From the NCBI GenBank assembly GCA_022113835.1, contig JAILWY010000016.1, positions 3,882,501 to 3,946,500 of the forward strand: DNA of 64,000 bases, in the 5' to 3' direction. The notes beneath the pieces were generated by a model, which saw nothing but the letters and a program-made list of their open reading frames with translations, was not told the origin of the DNA and did no database searches. This DNA is from Atopsyche davidsoni (Eukaryota > Arthropoda > Insecta > Trichoptera > Hydrobiosidae). Positions 48,681-60,075 of the stretch are shown one piece after another (position 1 is the stretch's first letter; the number at the start of each line of letters is the position of its first letter). The position numbers were made by a program, and so were the translations under genes.

Positions 48681-51600
48681 ATTGCATAAATAAATTGTAT
48701 GAAAGTTTTATAGAAATTTGATAAAAAACACCACAATTACAAATCTATATCATTTATATTACAAAACAATATGCATTATAGTATTTAAAACTGTAAACCT
48801 TTGTAGCATGGTTGCAAATATTACTGTGAATTTTTCAAAAAAATTTCAGTCGTAAACCATGAAAAGGTTTTTTTCATAAAAATATATAAAAATATTTTTT
48901 TTATCACATCAAAATTACTAAGATAAAAATAAAATGAAGGATTGACTGTAAAGCTGTCGATTTTTTTTTTATTACAAATATTATATATATTCTTGATATG
49001 GTCCATTTGATAAAGCGAAAGTGTGGTCACCGCAACAATCCGCTTCTCCGCTCTATGGATTACGGATGGATGTCTATGGATCAGGATGGCGCCCTTTCGA
49101 TTTTAAATATGTATATTTGGAAACTTGAGAACTTTCGCTTCTAAACTTAATTGCCTCTTTATTCAAAGAATACTCTTTAATGGCCGTAAATAATATGACA
49201 ACACATACATTTTTTTTTCAATTTAATGCTCATTTGATTAATTTTCATGATTCAACACACTTGATATATAGATATAGCCGTGTACGATACATCTAAGTAT
49301 TATCAATAACTTTGGAAAGTTCGTAAGCCATAAAATTAAATAGTAAATTTGAGCTTAGCTCTGCTGCGCGTTGCCCTATAAAGAGATAAAAATAATATAA
49401 AAAAATAGCCTCATGTAATAAAGTTGTTTATTTAATACAGCGTAGGTTGTATTTCTTACAGTTTTTAGGGAGACACAGGTCCCTATTCAACTATTCATAT
49501 ATATTTTTGAAGATTCGTGGGCGAAGGAAGGATTAAATAATAAAAATAAATTGTTACTCCCAGATTGTATCGTCGAGTGATGTGAGGAAACTATTGTTAA
49601 GCTTCGAAATCATTGAGACGCTCGTAATGTATGGGAGGTGAGAGCGGCTTATGGAAATAACGTGAAATTTATTCAAATTCCTTATATTTTTATTTAGTGT
49701 TTATTCATTCTTTTGTATTGCGTGAAATCAAATTCTTTGTAGGTATAAATTGGATATATTGTTAATTTAATACGAAAGATAGGAAAATTATCAAAGTAAT
49801 TGCTAAAAAGATTTGATTTACCTTCATAAGGGTAAATATTTCGTTTGGTTTTCTCAAATTGACAATCATGAATCTTCTTTGCATCTTTCTTGACGATTTT
49901 ATTCTACATTTCTCGGTCCTGTTATTCATCGGCCTTATCGCATCTATCAGTGCAATCAAAACCATAATTTTTAGAAGATCATGGCGGATAACCCTGGCCA
50001 TATCCTGCCAGTTCCGGACAATTGATACATGAAACCAATAGTAATTCGAGAGATTCCCTTTTTATGTTTCTCAGACCTTATCTTATCGATGTGAGAAACA
50101 GTTTAAAAATCATGAGGGGGTGTGTGCTACTTTGCACAAGGCATATGGTATTTTATGAGTTATTGGTTATCGTCTTTATTCAAATATTATTATAAATCAT
50201 ATATATACTAGTAATTTTATCTATTTTTTAATAGTGAGTATAAGCCCACTACCGAGTAAGGTTGTTTAATAAATTTAAAATAAATCCAAAAGCACCAAAG
50301 TGTATTTTTACTGTGAAACTGATTAATATTATGAAAGTCATTAATAACCCTCATTCCTGACATTGAAAACTCAGTTATGCCCAATTACTTAATGTCACCA
50401 GTCACCAGTCATCAGTCATCTGTCATTACTGATCATTGTCAATTTACCGAATGAAGATCTCTTACTGTCAATTATCCTCAGTGCCATTCTCGTAAAAGAT
50501 TAATGTAATAATCTACAGATACTTGCAGACACCCATTTAAAATATTTACCTTTTTATTTTAAATATACACCTTTGAGAAACAAATATTGAATACTTTAAA
50601 AAGTAAGCTGATTTTGCTTCTAAAATTGTATGTACATATTAACATTTTAAAAATAAAAATTTAAAAGTAAAAAAAAAAAACATAGAGCTCAATGACTGAA
50701 GTGAACGTTTGTTTTATGGGAGATTTTCTAATAGTGGCAATAGTATATTTAATTTTTTGTAGTTCCCAATATTTACTATAATATGACATCTGTAGACAAT
50801 TAAATCATCGATGAATATATTACATTTGCGTCAAATTAAAAAAAAACCACTTTCAATAAACACAGACTCTCGGAAAGTCAACGTTAATTTAAAAATGTTG
50901 TAGACCATGTAGTTTATTGTGTACTGAAAAGAGCCTTTCGGGTTTTTATATATTTCGTATAAATTAATTGTTTGTAAACTAACTCTGCTGCCGTCATCGG
51001 TATCCTGCTAGAGGTAAACTTCTAAGCTAAAGTTTGCAAAAGGTAATGAAAGTAGTTGGTTTTTGACATGACGTATGAGGCGATAGCGACAAATCCCATT
51101 AGGCTCGCACAGGAAATCGATAAATATGAAGTCACTTCTCATAAACCTTTGGCGGTCGGCGATATGATTTACTGACAGCGGTAAATATACAGATTGCGAA
51201 CAGGCCCTAAAGGTCATTGCAAACATCAATTACAATGCTTAAAAACTAGTCAGTATATGGTACGCTTGGTGCTGAAATAAAAATAAATACTGAGGTGAAA
51301 TTTCGAAGTTCTTCCCACGCAGATGTCTTGCGGTTTAACGATGCCATGAATGCAAGTGTTGGGTGCAACATGTTCTGCTTGATTTCTTTGTTGGATTTTA
51401 TTCCGTATAATTCTAATTTTTGCTCTGTGTAATGTTTTATTGGAAAAGTTGAAAAATGTATTTATTAATAAACAATGCACGAATACGAAAACATTATTTC
51501 ATATAAAAATAAAATAGCATTTCATATACAGTAAATTTATGAAAATATTTTTAACAATAAACACACAGTGACGTGTAAAGCAATTAATTTACACATGTCA

Positions 51601-52546
51601 AAAAACGCATTTTTTTAAAACAATTATATTACGAAATAAATAAAATACCCATATAGTTCAAAGTGAGAATTAGTTTAATATTACTATTAGTGACAGAACT
51701 GCAAACGACGTAATAAAAGCTCTGCACTTGAAATGGTCCAAGAGGTAAACGTCTTATCAAAGCCTATGTGATTTTCAAGGGAGGCATTCAGATAACGTCT
51801 GTATCGGTGATGGCTTTGGAATGCTAGCGAGTAGAATACTGAGTGGGAAACTTATATCGTTTTTTTCTGATAACATAACCATAAAATAATAATATTCCAT
51901 GGAAAGGAACAGCGATCTGCCATGCTGAAGTAAACTGAACAATTTCAATTACACTCGTGGATAGCAACGTGAAGAATTTAATTTAATTTTGCAGAGTAAA
52001 GCTAGTGGAAAAAGAATCGCAGAATAAATAAAAAAATATTTATCTAAGAATTTAAGGAGCTACTTTGAACACAGTATGACTGAACTATTATGGGCTGTAG
52101 TCAATAACTTATAATTTATCTAAGAATAACTGCTGACATGGATGCTGTTGATGTTATTTCCAAAATCGCTAACTTGCCTTTCCGTTTGCGATCCCTGACT
52201 CCTATGGAGTCAGGGATTTATAAACACGTTTAATAAACACTTCATTTAGATTATCTAATCTTTGGTGTCTCCTGCTGGTAAAACTAGCAAAAAAAAAAGT
52301 TATTCTTGAGGTGTGTACTACTGATTATACAACACCAACTGGTTAATGCTTTGAGAATATCAACTATCCAAAAATAAACTGTGCCAAGAGTAATAGTTTA
52401 TTTGCACCAGAGGCCAATAAAAATTATGGGTCGTATTGCATAAAGAATCACAGAACAAGATAAAAAAAACCGCAGAATATAATCACTGACTTGTATAACT
52501 CTCCAAGAGCACAAGAAATAGTTAATTCGATAGAAACCTAAACATG
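48681..52546. other. Intergenic, AT-rich; two small repeats
   Basis: No gene recognised. Bases 50395-50430 are about five copies of a 7-bp unit (AGTCACC/AGTCATC). Bases 52191-52217 form a perfect hairpin, 12-bp arms (ATCCCTGACTCC) with a 3-base loop. Confidence 0.5.
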
Positions 52547-52840
52547 TTACAAAATCGACAACCAAACGGTTATTCGTTGTGTGTATAGTTGGCCAATCGC
52601 CGTTCGGTTGTTAGTCGTGTCGCAGCGCGTGTAGGCAGTTTTGGTCAGCTTTGCAAGAGTACGTTTTGGCATAGTATAGATTGAATTGATATTTATAAGA
52701 GTTTTGGGTGTCCAGACCGGCGCCGGCGTTATTTCGGAGCCGCTCTGTGTGTGGTCGCCCTCAGTGGAATTAATCGAGTCCCCGACGCGGGCCCGTGCCA
52801 AGAGTCGGGGCCGCGGCCGTCCGCTCTGTCGCTTTTTACG
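52547..52840. promoter_or_regulatory. GC island next to a tandem repeat
   Basis: CpG-rich with CCCCGAC ... GTCGGGG inverted segments near 52780-52815 and an AATTAATCGAG site. Open frames read through it on both strands without a known motif. It ends where the tandem repeat begins. Confidence 0.3.
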
Positions 52841-52855
52841 TTCATTTTTAATATA

Positions 52856-53720
52856 GACGCTTCCTTCATTCACCAGATGACAGTTGAACACTTTCAACTT
52901 ATATTTTACAATTACTTTTTACGGCTACTTTTATTCGAAATTTTCTTGGTAGAGCCGCTTCCTTCTCTTTTGTCAAAATACACTAGAAAAAATGACGCTT
53001 CCTTCTTTTACCTGAAACATATATTTTACGTTTACTTTTTACGGCTACTTTTATTCGAAATTTTCTTGGCAGAGTCGTTTCCTTCTCTTTTATCAAAATA
53101 CAGTAGAAAAAGATTCACGCGATCATTTTAGGTTGATTTTTAATAATGACGCTTCCTTCATTCACCAGATGACAGTTGAACACTTTCAACTTATATTTTA
53201 CAATTACTTTTTACGGCTACTTTTACTTTTATTCGAAATTTTCTTGGCAGAGTCGTTTCCTTCTCTTTTATCAAAATACAGTAGAAAAAGATTCACGCGA
53301 TCATTTTAGGTTGATTTTTAATAATGACGCTTCCTTCATTCACCAGATGACAGTTGAACATATTCAACCTATATTTTACGATTACTTTTTACGGCTACTT
53401 TTATTCTTATTCGAAATTTTTTTGGTAGAGTCGCTACCTTCTCTTTTATCAAAATACAGTAGAAAAATTTTCACATGACCATTTTACGTTCATTTTTAAT
53501 AATGACGCTTCCTTCATCCAGCATATGACAGTTGAACACTTTCAACTTATATTTTACAATTACTTTTTACGGCTACTTTTATTCTTATTCGAAATTTTAT
53601 CAAAATACAGTAAAAAAAGTTTCACGTGATGGTTTTACGTTGATTTTTAACAATGACGTGCTTCCTGTATTCAGCAGATGACAATTTTAAAATTTCGACT
53701 TATGTTTTACGATAATTTTT
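52856..53720. repeat. Tandem repeat, about six units of up to 178 bp
   Basis: Unit starts (GACGCTTCCTTC or close) are at 52856, 52992, 53148, 53326, 53504 and 53655. The two complete central units are 178 bp; others are shortened internally. Each unit contains CAGATGACAGTTGAACA and TTTTTACGGCTACTTTTATT. Some frames stay open through one to two units and give repetitive peptides (for example ...YGYFYFYSKFSW...), which I treat as artefacts. Confidence 0.92.
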
Positions 53721-56490
53721 TTAGGGTACTTGACGAACGCTTTCAAGTGATATTTGACAGTAAAGTATATGGGATACTTTTTAATCTGATATTATTTTTT
53801 TAAACATAAATATTTAAAAAAATATAGCTGAAAAAGTTGATCTATTTTCGTCTTTGCCAAAATAAATTCATACTACACTGTATATTGTATATTTAATACG
53901 TTTTTTCACTCAGCTAATGACAGTTTAACGCTTTTAAATTATAATCTATTCATGTAAGGTTATACTAATAACGTTAGTTGGCCAATTGCTTATACTGTAA
54001 AGAAATAAGATGACTGATTGTCTCATTATAAGATATATATCTCAAATATTATATAATTCAGATTTTTTTATCTATTCTTAATTTTGGTTAAAGTTTGGAG
54101 TTAATAAGAAATATTTTTTTATCCATAATTTTTAGTATCCAATATTTCACTGATTTAAAACCGAAAACCGAAACAGAATGGTCAGATTTCAAATGAAGCT
54201 TAAAATTGGATGGCACTTAAGGATGTCGTTTTTTATAATAAAATGAAAAAATCGTTTAAAATTTTATTATACGTATCGATAACCCGTTAAAAGCTGAAAC
54301 CTGATATAGTTGTTTTCCAAATGATTAGACCACCTGAACACCGATTAGAAAATAATATCTTATTTAAAGAAAATAATTACAAAATTATTTATTTTTCTAC
54401 ATCTTATTTTGAATCATTTGCTTATATTATACAATAAATATTTGATGTTAAAAATAATTAGTTACTTCGTGGTGTTGGTTTCCTCAGAGTTGAGAGTGGT
54501 GAGGGTAGTGTGCTGTACATCCTCTTTTATTTACTTGATATTTTTTGAAAAAAATAAGTTTTTACTGTTTTTATATCATTTCAGTTATGGTATATTGCTC
54601 TTATCGTTGCGAACTTTTAATAGTTATATAAACTTCAAGAATGCTTTTGAGTGCATTGGTTTTCTCATAACCTTCTGTAATATCTGTATCCAAATAGAAG
54701 ATAAACCTGACGTATGACCTTTAAAAATACTTTAATCGCATCTAATTCAGATTTGATATTCAAAAAGTGCAATTTATATTATATCTAGTATGTATCTTTA
54801 AAATATCCCAAAAAAAAATTAAATCATTCTTATGTATTTATTTACTCTAAACCACTGCACAGGAAGGAATTTTCTCGGAGGTTTAATTTGTACACTGAGC
54901 ATAGAACCTCGGACCCACGGAATGAAGGCAAGTTTGATTGATGACCGGAAGTTATTGTTAATTATTGTGAAACCGCCGCGGGCCGAGTGCGGCCACGAAC
55001 GCGGACATTTCTGTTACGAACCGAACATAATTCAATCGCCAGAGCCACAAATATCCGAGAGTAATGATTAGGTAACTGTACTTAAAAATCTAATCGATTT
55101 AATGCAGTGAAAAAAGACCGAACTGTAATAAATAGTGTCTCTAGCGAATAGCGAAAGAGCGAAATGGACAGTAAATTTATGTGTGCACAGTAGATATTAA
55201 ACAATAAAGTCAAATATTTCACTGTCGTTATGCCAGGAAAATTTAAAAAAAATAGATGCCAACTTTAATATAAAAATAATATTTAATCACTATGAGTTTT
55301 ATTATCAACGCTATGGTAATTTCACATAATTTTATCCAGATTTAAAATTAAATTAAATTGACTATCTAAATTTATAAACCGAGCCCTATATTAAAGCTAC
55401 CCGTTCTCCTACCCAAACTACCCGCCAGTTGTTATGTCATTTGATACTTTTTACATGACAGGCTCTTTTGTGTAATACTTGACCACGTCGCTTTCCACTA
55501 CTGAGTTTCGTGGTGACCGAATTAATTCAACTGTCATAAACCAAGACGGTGAAAATTTAGATCACTACATGCTGAATAAAGGATTTAAAGTAGAATCTGG
55601 TTAAAATACGGATGATACGTAATTTAAGATTTTGGAAAAAAACACTACACCAATTAGTCCTTAGAAATTACATCGTATACTAAAATTAACATTTAATATA
55701 TTTGAAAAGAAATTCAGATGTCCATATTTACTAAAATTATGCTTGCTGTTGAGTACAGATACACTTTAGCATTAAATATAAAACATTTAAAACTATCTAA
55801 ATTTAAATTATTTATATAGGTGGTGCAACTTCTTTTCGTTGAGAGCCCAAAATCACATTTAAAATATATTTACATATAATATTGTCAGTAAGAAAAAGGT
55901 GGTATTGAATTTGATTTTACAAAAACAATATATGGTAATCAATACGACTGGATCGACTACAGCTCACGACTCTTAGTCTAAAGGGTGTTTATATGTAAAG
56001 CAATAAACATATTATGTTAAGTTAAAAGAATGCCATTAATTTGTCTCCATTTGTACGCAATTCAAGTAGTTTTTATATGTAATTTATTCTAGGTTCATTA
56101 GGTATTCGCGGATCGCAGTTCCAGTCTATTTAGCGCACCACCCAGGCTGTTGGAATAAATATCCACAAGGCAGATTAATCTGAGAGCTTTCATCGGTCGA
56201 TCAGTCTGGAATAATAAATAGATTGAGAGGATGGCAGGCCGCTTGGCTGCCATCGACCGTGACATCTAGACTCTAGAAATTTCTATTTGAGGATTATTGG
56301 ATTGGAGGTGACAGCTCCGGATTAACGTAGAAATCATTTTATGCCCGATTGAATGTGACTAATCGTGTATGTGATATGCTTTGCTCTAATGGTAGTTAAA
56401 AAAAAACGTAGAGCTGTGTAGTAATAATTTTTATATATTTTCACTTAAGTAAAAAAATAAATTTGTTAGTAATGAAAACAAAGTATTGCT
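53721..56490. other. Intergenic; GC islands at 54860-55060 and 56105-56340
   Basis: AT-rich otherwise. The 54.9-kb island contains TTGTTAATTATTGTG next to CCGCCGCGGGCC. No gene seen. Confidence 0.4.
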
Positions 56491-56528
56491 AAAGAAGCAT
56501 TACTTTCTTAAGAAAGTAATGCTTCTTT
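56491..56528. repeat. Perfect 38-bp palindrome without spacer
   Basis: AAAGAAGCATTACTTTCTT is followed at once by its reverse complement. No flanking duplication seen. Confidence 0.95.
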
Positions 56529-56811
56529 TGTAAATTTTTAATAAATATGGAATATTATTATTTAAAAAAAAAATTGTTATAGGCAATAGTTACATCTATT
56601 TTACGTCAATAAAACGTTGAAATCAATAGGACTATTATAATATTTTTTAGAATTTAGTAATAAAACGTTATGTCAATGATCCAATGATACACAATTTTTT
56701 TATTTATTTAATGAGCCAAAATTTATTTGTACCGTATACTTTATGACCTAATGCATAATCTTGTTGAGAGACAAGGCATTTGACTCGTGAAGATCCATTA
56801 TTATTATGATA

Positions 56812-56967
56812 AAAGTACCTTTGTATTTTGTCTTCACTTTGAGTTTATTAAAATTATTAACATTTGTTTAGCTAAGCATCTGATGATGACCCAGTGTATT
56901 GGGTCGAAACTAGTAATGCAAATAATTTTAATGAACTCAATGTGAAAGCAAAATACAAAGGTACTTT
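56812..56967. mobile_element. Hairpin element enclosing a hammerhead-like motif (156 bp)
   Basis: Outer arms AAAGTACCTTTGTATTTTG and its near-exact complement (45 to 50 bp) enclose a single-copy centre with the motif at 56876-56919. The design matches the foldback at 19088-19314 but with one ribozyme-like copy, as if a dimer had collapsed or the monomer had been captured between inverted flanks. Confidence 0.65.
56876..56919 (+). ncRNA. Hammerhead-ribozyme-like motif (best copy)
   Basis: In order: GCAT (stem I), CTGATGA at 56880-56886, one unpaired T, GACCCA...TGGGTC (a perfect 6-bp stem II), GAAAC at 56906-56910, a minimal stem III (AC-TA-GT), the triplet GTA and ATGC closing stem I. All core residues of a type I hammerhead are present. 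Two points lower confidence: the extra T between core and stem II, and a 2-bp stem III, which in known retroelement hammerheads usually requires dimerisation. Confidence 0.5.
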
Positions 56968-57495
56968 AACATTATAATACATAATAGTACAAGTTACCAT
57001 AATAAATGCTATAGCTCTTACTTTTTTCAAGTTTTTTATCAATTGCGTTGAACAAATAATGATTATAATTTCGGAAATGATTATTCCTTCCTGTTGCGGG
57101 CCTGGTGTCGGTCGACACGGCATACAAGTATCGGAGATGACACAGGTAGGCCGGCGGGACTGCGGAGGTAATTAACCTGTCCGGCACACGGAAGCTCTGC
57201 CACGGCGACTCTAACTCACATATCCAGATCGAATCGCATTCCGGGAATCATTTGCATTACTAATGATCTGCCATTTATATTTGGATAATTATTTGAACTA
57301 AAGTATATTAAGCCTCAAACTGGTATACCATATATGCATGTCACAATAGTATCAATCATAAAACTGATGCAATTGAGTTATGAGTTGTCAATTTGAATAA
57401 ATAGATTAATTGAAACTCAAACCTAATTAACTGCAACATTAAAACGAGATTAAATAAAAAAAAAAAATGAATATGTTTAATTATTTCGAACTTAC
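56968..57495. other. Intergenic; GC-rich patch at 57090-57250
   Basis: No gene seen. The patch carries two overlapping minus-strand frames that I do not recognise. Confidence 0.4.
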
Positions 57496-57526
57496 CAATA
57501 TATTACAGTCGGTCCCTCCGTGTAAC
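57496..57526 (-). other. Candidate 31-nt microexon
   Basis: On the minus strand a strong acceptor (TTTATTTTGTTTCAG) is followed by 31 bases, beginning GTTACACGGAGGGACC, and then by a consensus donor GTAAGT. Two of the three frames are open (LHGGTDCNIL or YTEGPTVIY). No partner exon was found, so it would belong to a gene lying largely beyond the right edge, with this region as its intron. A chance arrangement is possible. Confidence 0.3.
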
Positions 57527-59828
57527 CTGAAACAAAATAAATTGATCAGTAATGGTATACTAAATTTTATATTAAAAAAAAATTTAGCTTTGAAATTAGT
57601 GCTTTAGGAGACAATATTAACATTTATTTATTTCAGATAGTCTATGATAGATCGAAATATCCTTTTTTTTTTCAAGTTAATAAATGTGTATTTAGAAGTG
57701 ACTATGTTTATATCAATAAACTTGATATATCAAATTTGGAGATACTAAGTGGATTAGTGGTTATCACAGTTGATTACAGAAGTCTTGGGTATGAATATGG
57801 TTAAAGCATTAATATTTTTCCCGTTTTATAAATAAGATATAACAACCCTTTAGTGAAAAAAAAAATATTATGCACGTTTGCTGTAATTTTCCGTAAAACA
57901 TTAATATAGTTATATAAAGAAGTTTTTAACCGGTTTCTCGTCGGTATATTTTTTACTTGCGATTTTAAAATTTAACGAAAATAGAGATATTAGGTGAAAT
58001 TAGCACATTGTTATGTTTATTTGAAGATTAATGTTTCAGTTTGTAGAAATAACGGAATTAAATGGAGTGGGAAGACTTCCATCCAGTATATAAACAATTA
58101 ACGTTAAATTTATGTGATTCATAGAAAGTAATAACTATGTTGTTTTTGCAATAAATAATATCCCCTATAATAAATAATGAGAATATCCTTTATTAAAATT
58201 CCCTCATTATAATGTTGTATATGCCACTATAAATTATGTTTATTATCTTCAATATATAATGTATTACAAAATTATAAAAAAAATTGTCCGAATAAGTTTT
58301 TACACACAAAGATTCATTCAGATCTTTTTTTGCTTATTTTCAATCATAGAACTAGTTTTTTTTATTTGCTCATAACACATTTTTTATTGTAAATGTGCCC
58401 GTATCTCATTTTGAGATTTGAAAATTTATTTGCTGAAAGATAATGAGCTTAACATATTCGATTAATTTAATTTTATAGCCCGAAATTGGTAGAGATGTTT
58501 GTATTTCCCATATCGTAACGAACCCATTAGATAGGTATTTTATATGAGTCATTAATTTTGACAAAAAATCTCTTGATTGCATCTTTGCAATATGATTGCC
58601 TGGGAAGAAAAATTACTTAATTTAATGATTTTTTTGTATGAAATAAATTTAAGCAGAGGTTACTAAGCCAACAGTACTTAGCTATCGTTTTTATCTGCGA
58701 TAAAAAGATTTGATTATTATATGAGAGTAAAAGAAATCTTCATGAAGTCTGTAATTCAAAAATACATGTAAACATTTGTTATACGAGTAACATTTGTAAT
58801 TTTGAAGTGAATTTTCATGTTTATCACATCGAATAAACAGCGTAGGCCATGTCGGATATTCGCGAGTGCACCCGACAGAAAGGTTGTAAACAGACGACTG
58901 TGATATTAAAGGCTATAGATCTTACATCGTGTGGCTATACATCATGGGGATATTTTCGATACATCCTGGCTGGTTGTATTGAGACATTAAGTATGGCGGG
59001 GCCGCGACCGGTGCCGACAAAGATCGGGGAGAAAATATTAACACGCACACATATTTCCTGCTAGAGGTGGGGGCGGGGCTCTTAGTCAAAGGCGGTTCGT
59101 TGTGAGATTAAACGGAAAACAAAAAAATAAGAAAATATATTAATAAATACACAATATTAACAAGCAATAATTTTATCAATTTAATGGTATTAAAATGTTA
59201 AAAAACTCTTTAGACGAATATCGATTGAATGGTTTATAAAAAAAGTATTGAAAGATAAATATTTGAACTCATATTCAAACGTTTAACAAAAAATCAAAAA
59301 AAGAAATAAATAAATACTTTAGTCAAGAATAAATAAAAACTGCTTTTAATAATCATCTTTTTAAAATTATATTTTTAGATACTTTCGTTAAGAAAGGTAA
59401 CAAAAGAGAGTATAGATTCTGGAAATATTAACAATAATTGACACATGAAAAGTAAGCAAATGATGATCATTCAAATTTATGGTATAAAAATGTAAAAAGG
59501 CATTTGAATGTATGTTGTCAGGTACGAACAATGCTCATATTGAATTTAAACATTAAAATCAGTCATCAATATTCATTGTAAATGGTATGTGTAATTCTAA
59601 TATCCGTAATATGCAATACAATATGTTTTATTAGTAGAGTATTTTCTCTTTTAAACAAAAAGCTGTTATCATACCATTTTTTTTTATAAAAAAATAATGT
59701 TGATGAAATAAAACTTTTGACTATTTGTGTATATACATTATACATGCAATATTTTGTGGTAGATTTTAATACTTTTTTTGAATTTATTATAAGTGTGATT
59801 GAAAAAAGAAAGTTAAATATATTTATTC
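57527..59828. other. Intergenic, AT-rich; GC island at 58850-59100
   Basis: Nothing coding is recognised. The island contains CGGGGCCGCGACCGGTGCCG followed by AGGTGGGGGCGGGGC. Several AT-rich open frames, including 59566-59952 on the minus strand, look like chance. Confidence 0.4.
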
Positions 59829-60075
59829 GATACTTTGGTACTTGTTTTTTATCCGACCACCAATTTTTTTTAATGTACTCGCAGAGATAAGTATCTATCA
59901 TATGACGATGAGTCCCGTTGTGGCGTTTATTTCGTTCATTGCAGATTTCCATGACCGCTCGATTCGTTGGGTAGGTTAGGTTAGGTTAAAAAAAAAAAAG
60001 GTTAGGTTAGGTTAGGTTAGGTTAGGTACAAGTACAAGTTTTTTGGTGGTCGGATAAAAAACAAGTACCGATACT
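59829..60075. mobile_element. Inverted-repeat element containing TTAGG repeats
   Basis: Outer arms share a perfect 27-bp inverted match at 59837-59863 and 60043-60069 (core CTTGTTTTTTATCCGACC). The interior holds two TTAGG blocks (59971-59988 and 60000-60027) separated by a run of 12 A. No coding capacity. Confidence 0.65.
59971..60027 (+). repeat. Interstitial TTAGG repeats
   Basis: About three and then five TTAGG units, both in the same orientation, split by poly-A. TTAGG is the ancestral arthropod telomere unit. Here it is internal and short. Confidence 0.9.

Noticed and set aside
49762..50001. Minus-strand frame MARVIRHDLLKIMVLIALIDA... as another retrotransposon fragment
   Set aside because: Weak resemblance only; none of the reverse transcriptase tail motifs seen at 10 kb and 29.8 kb are present.
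52751..53478. Two long frames (126 and 100 codons) as a repetitive protein gene
   Set aside because: They follow the tandem repeat, change frame between units and lack splice sites or a conserved start.
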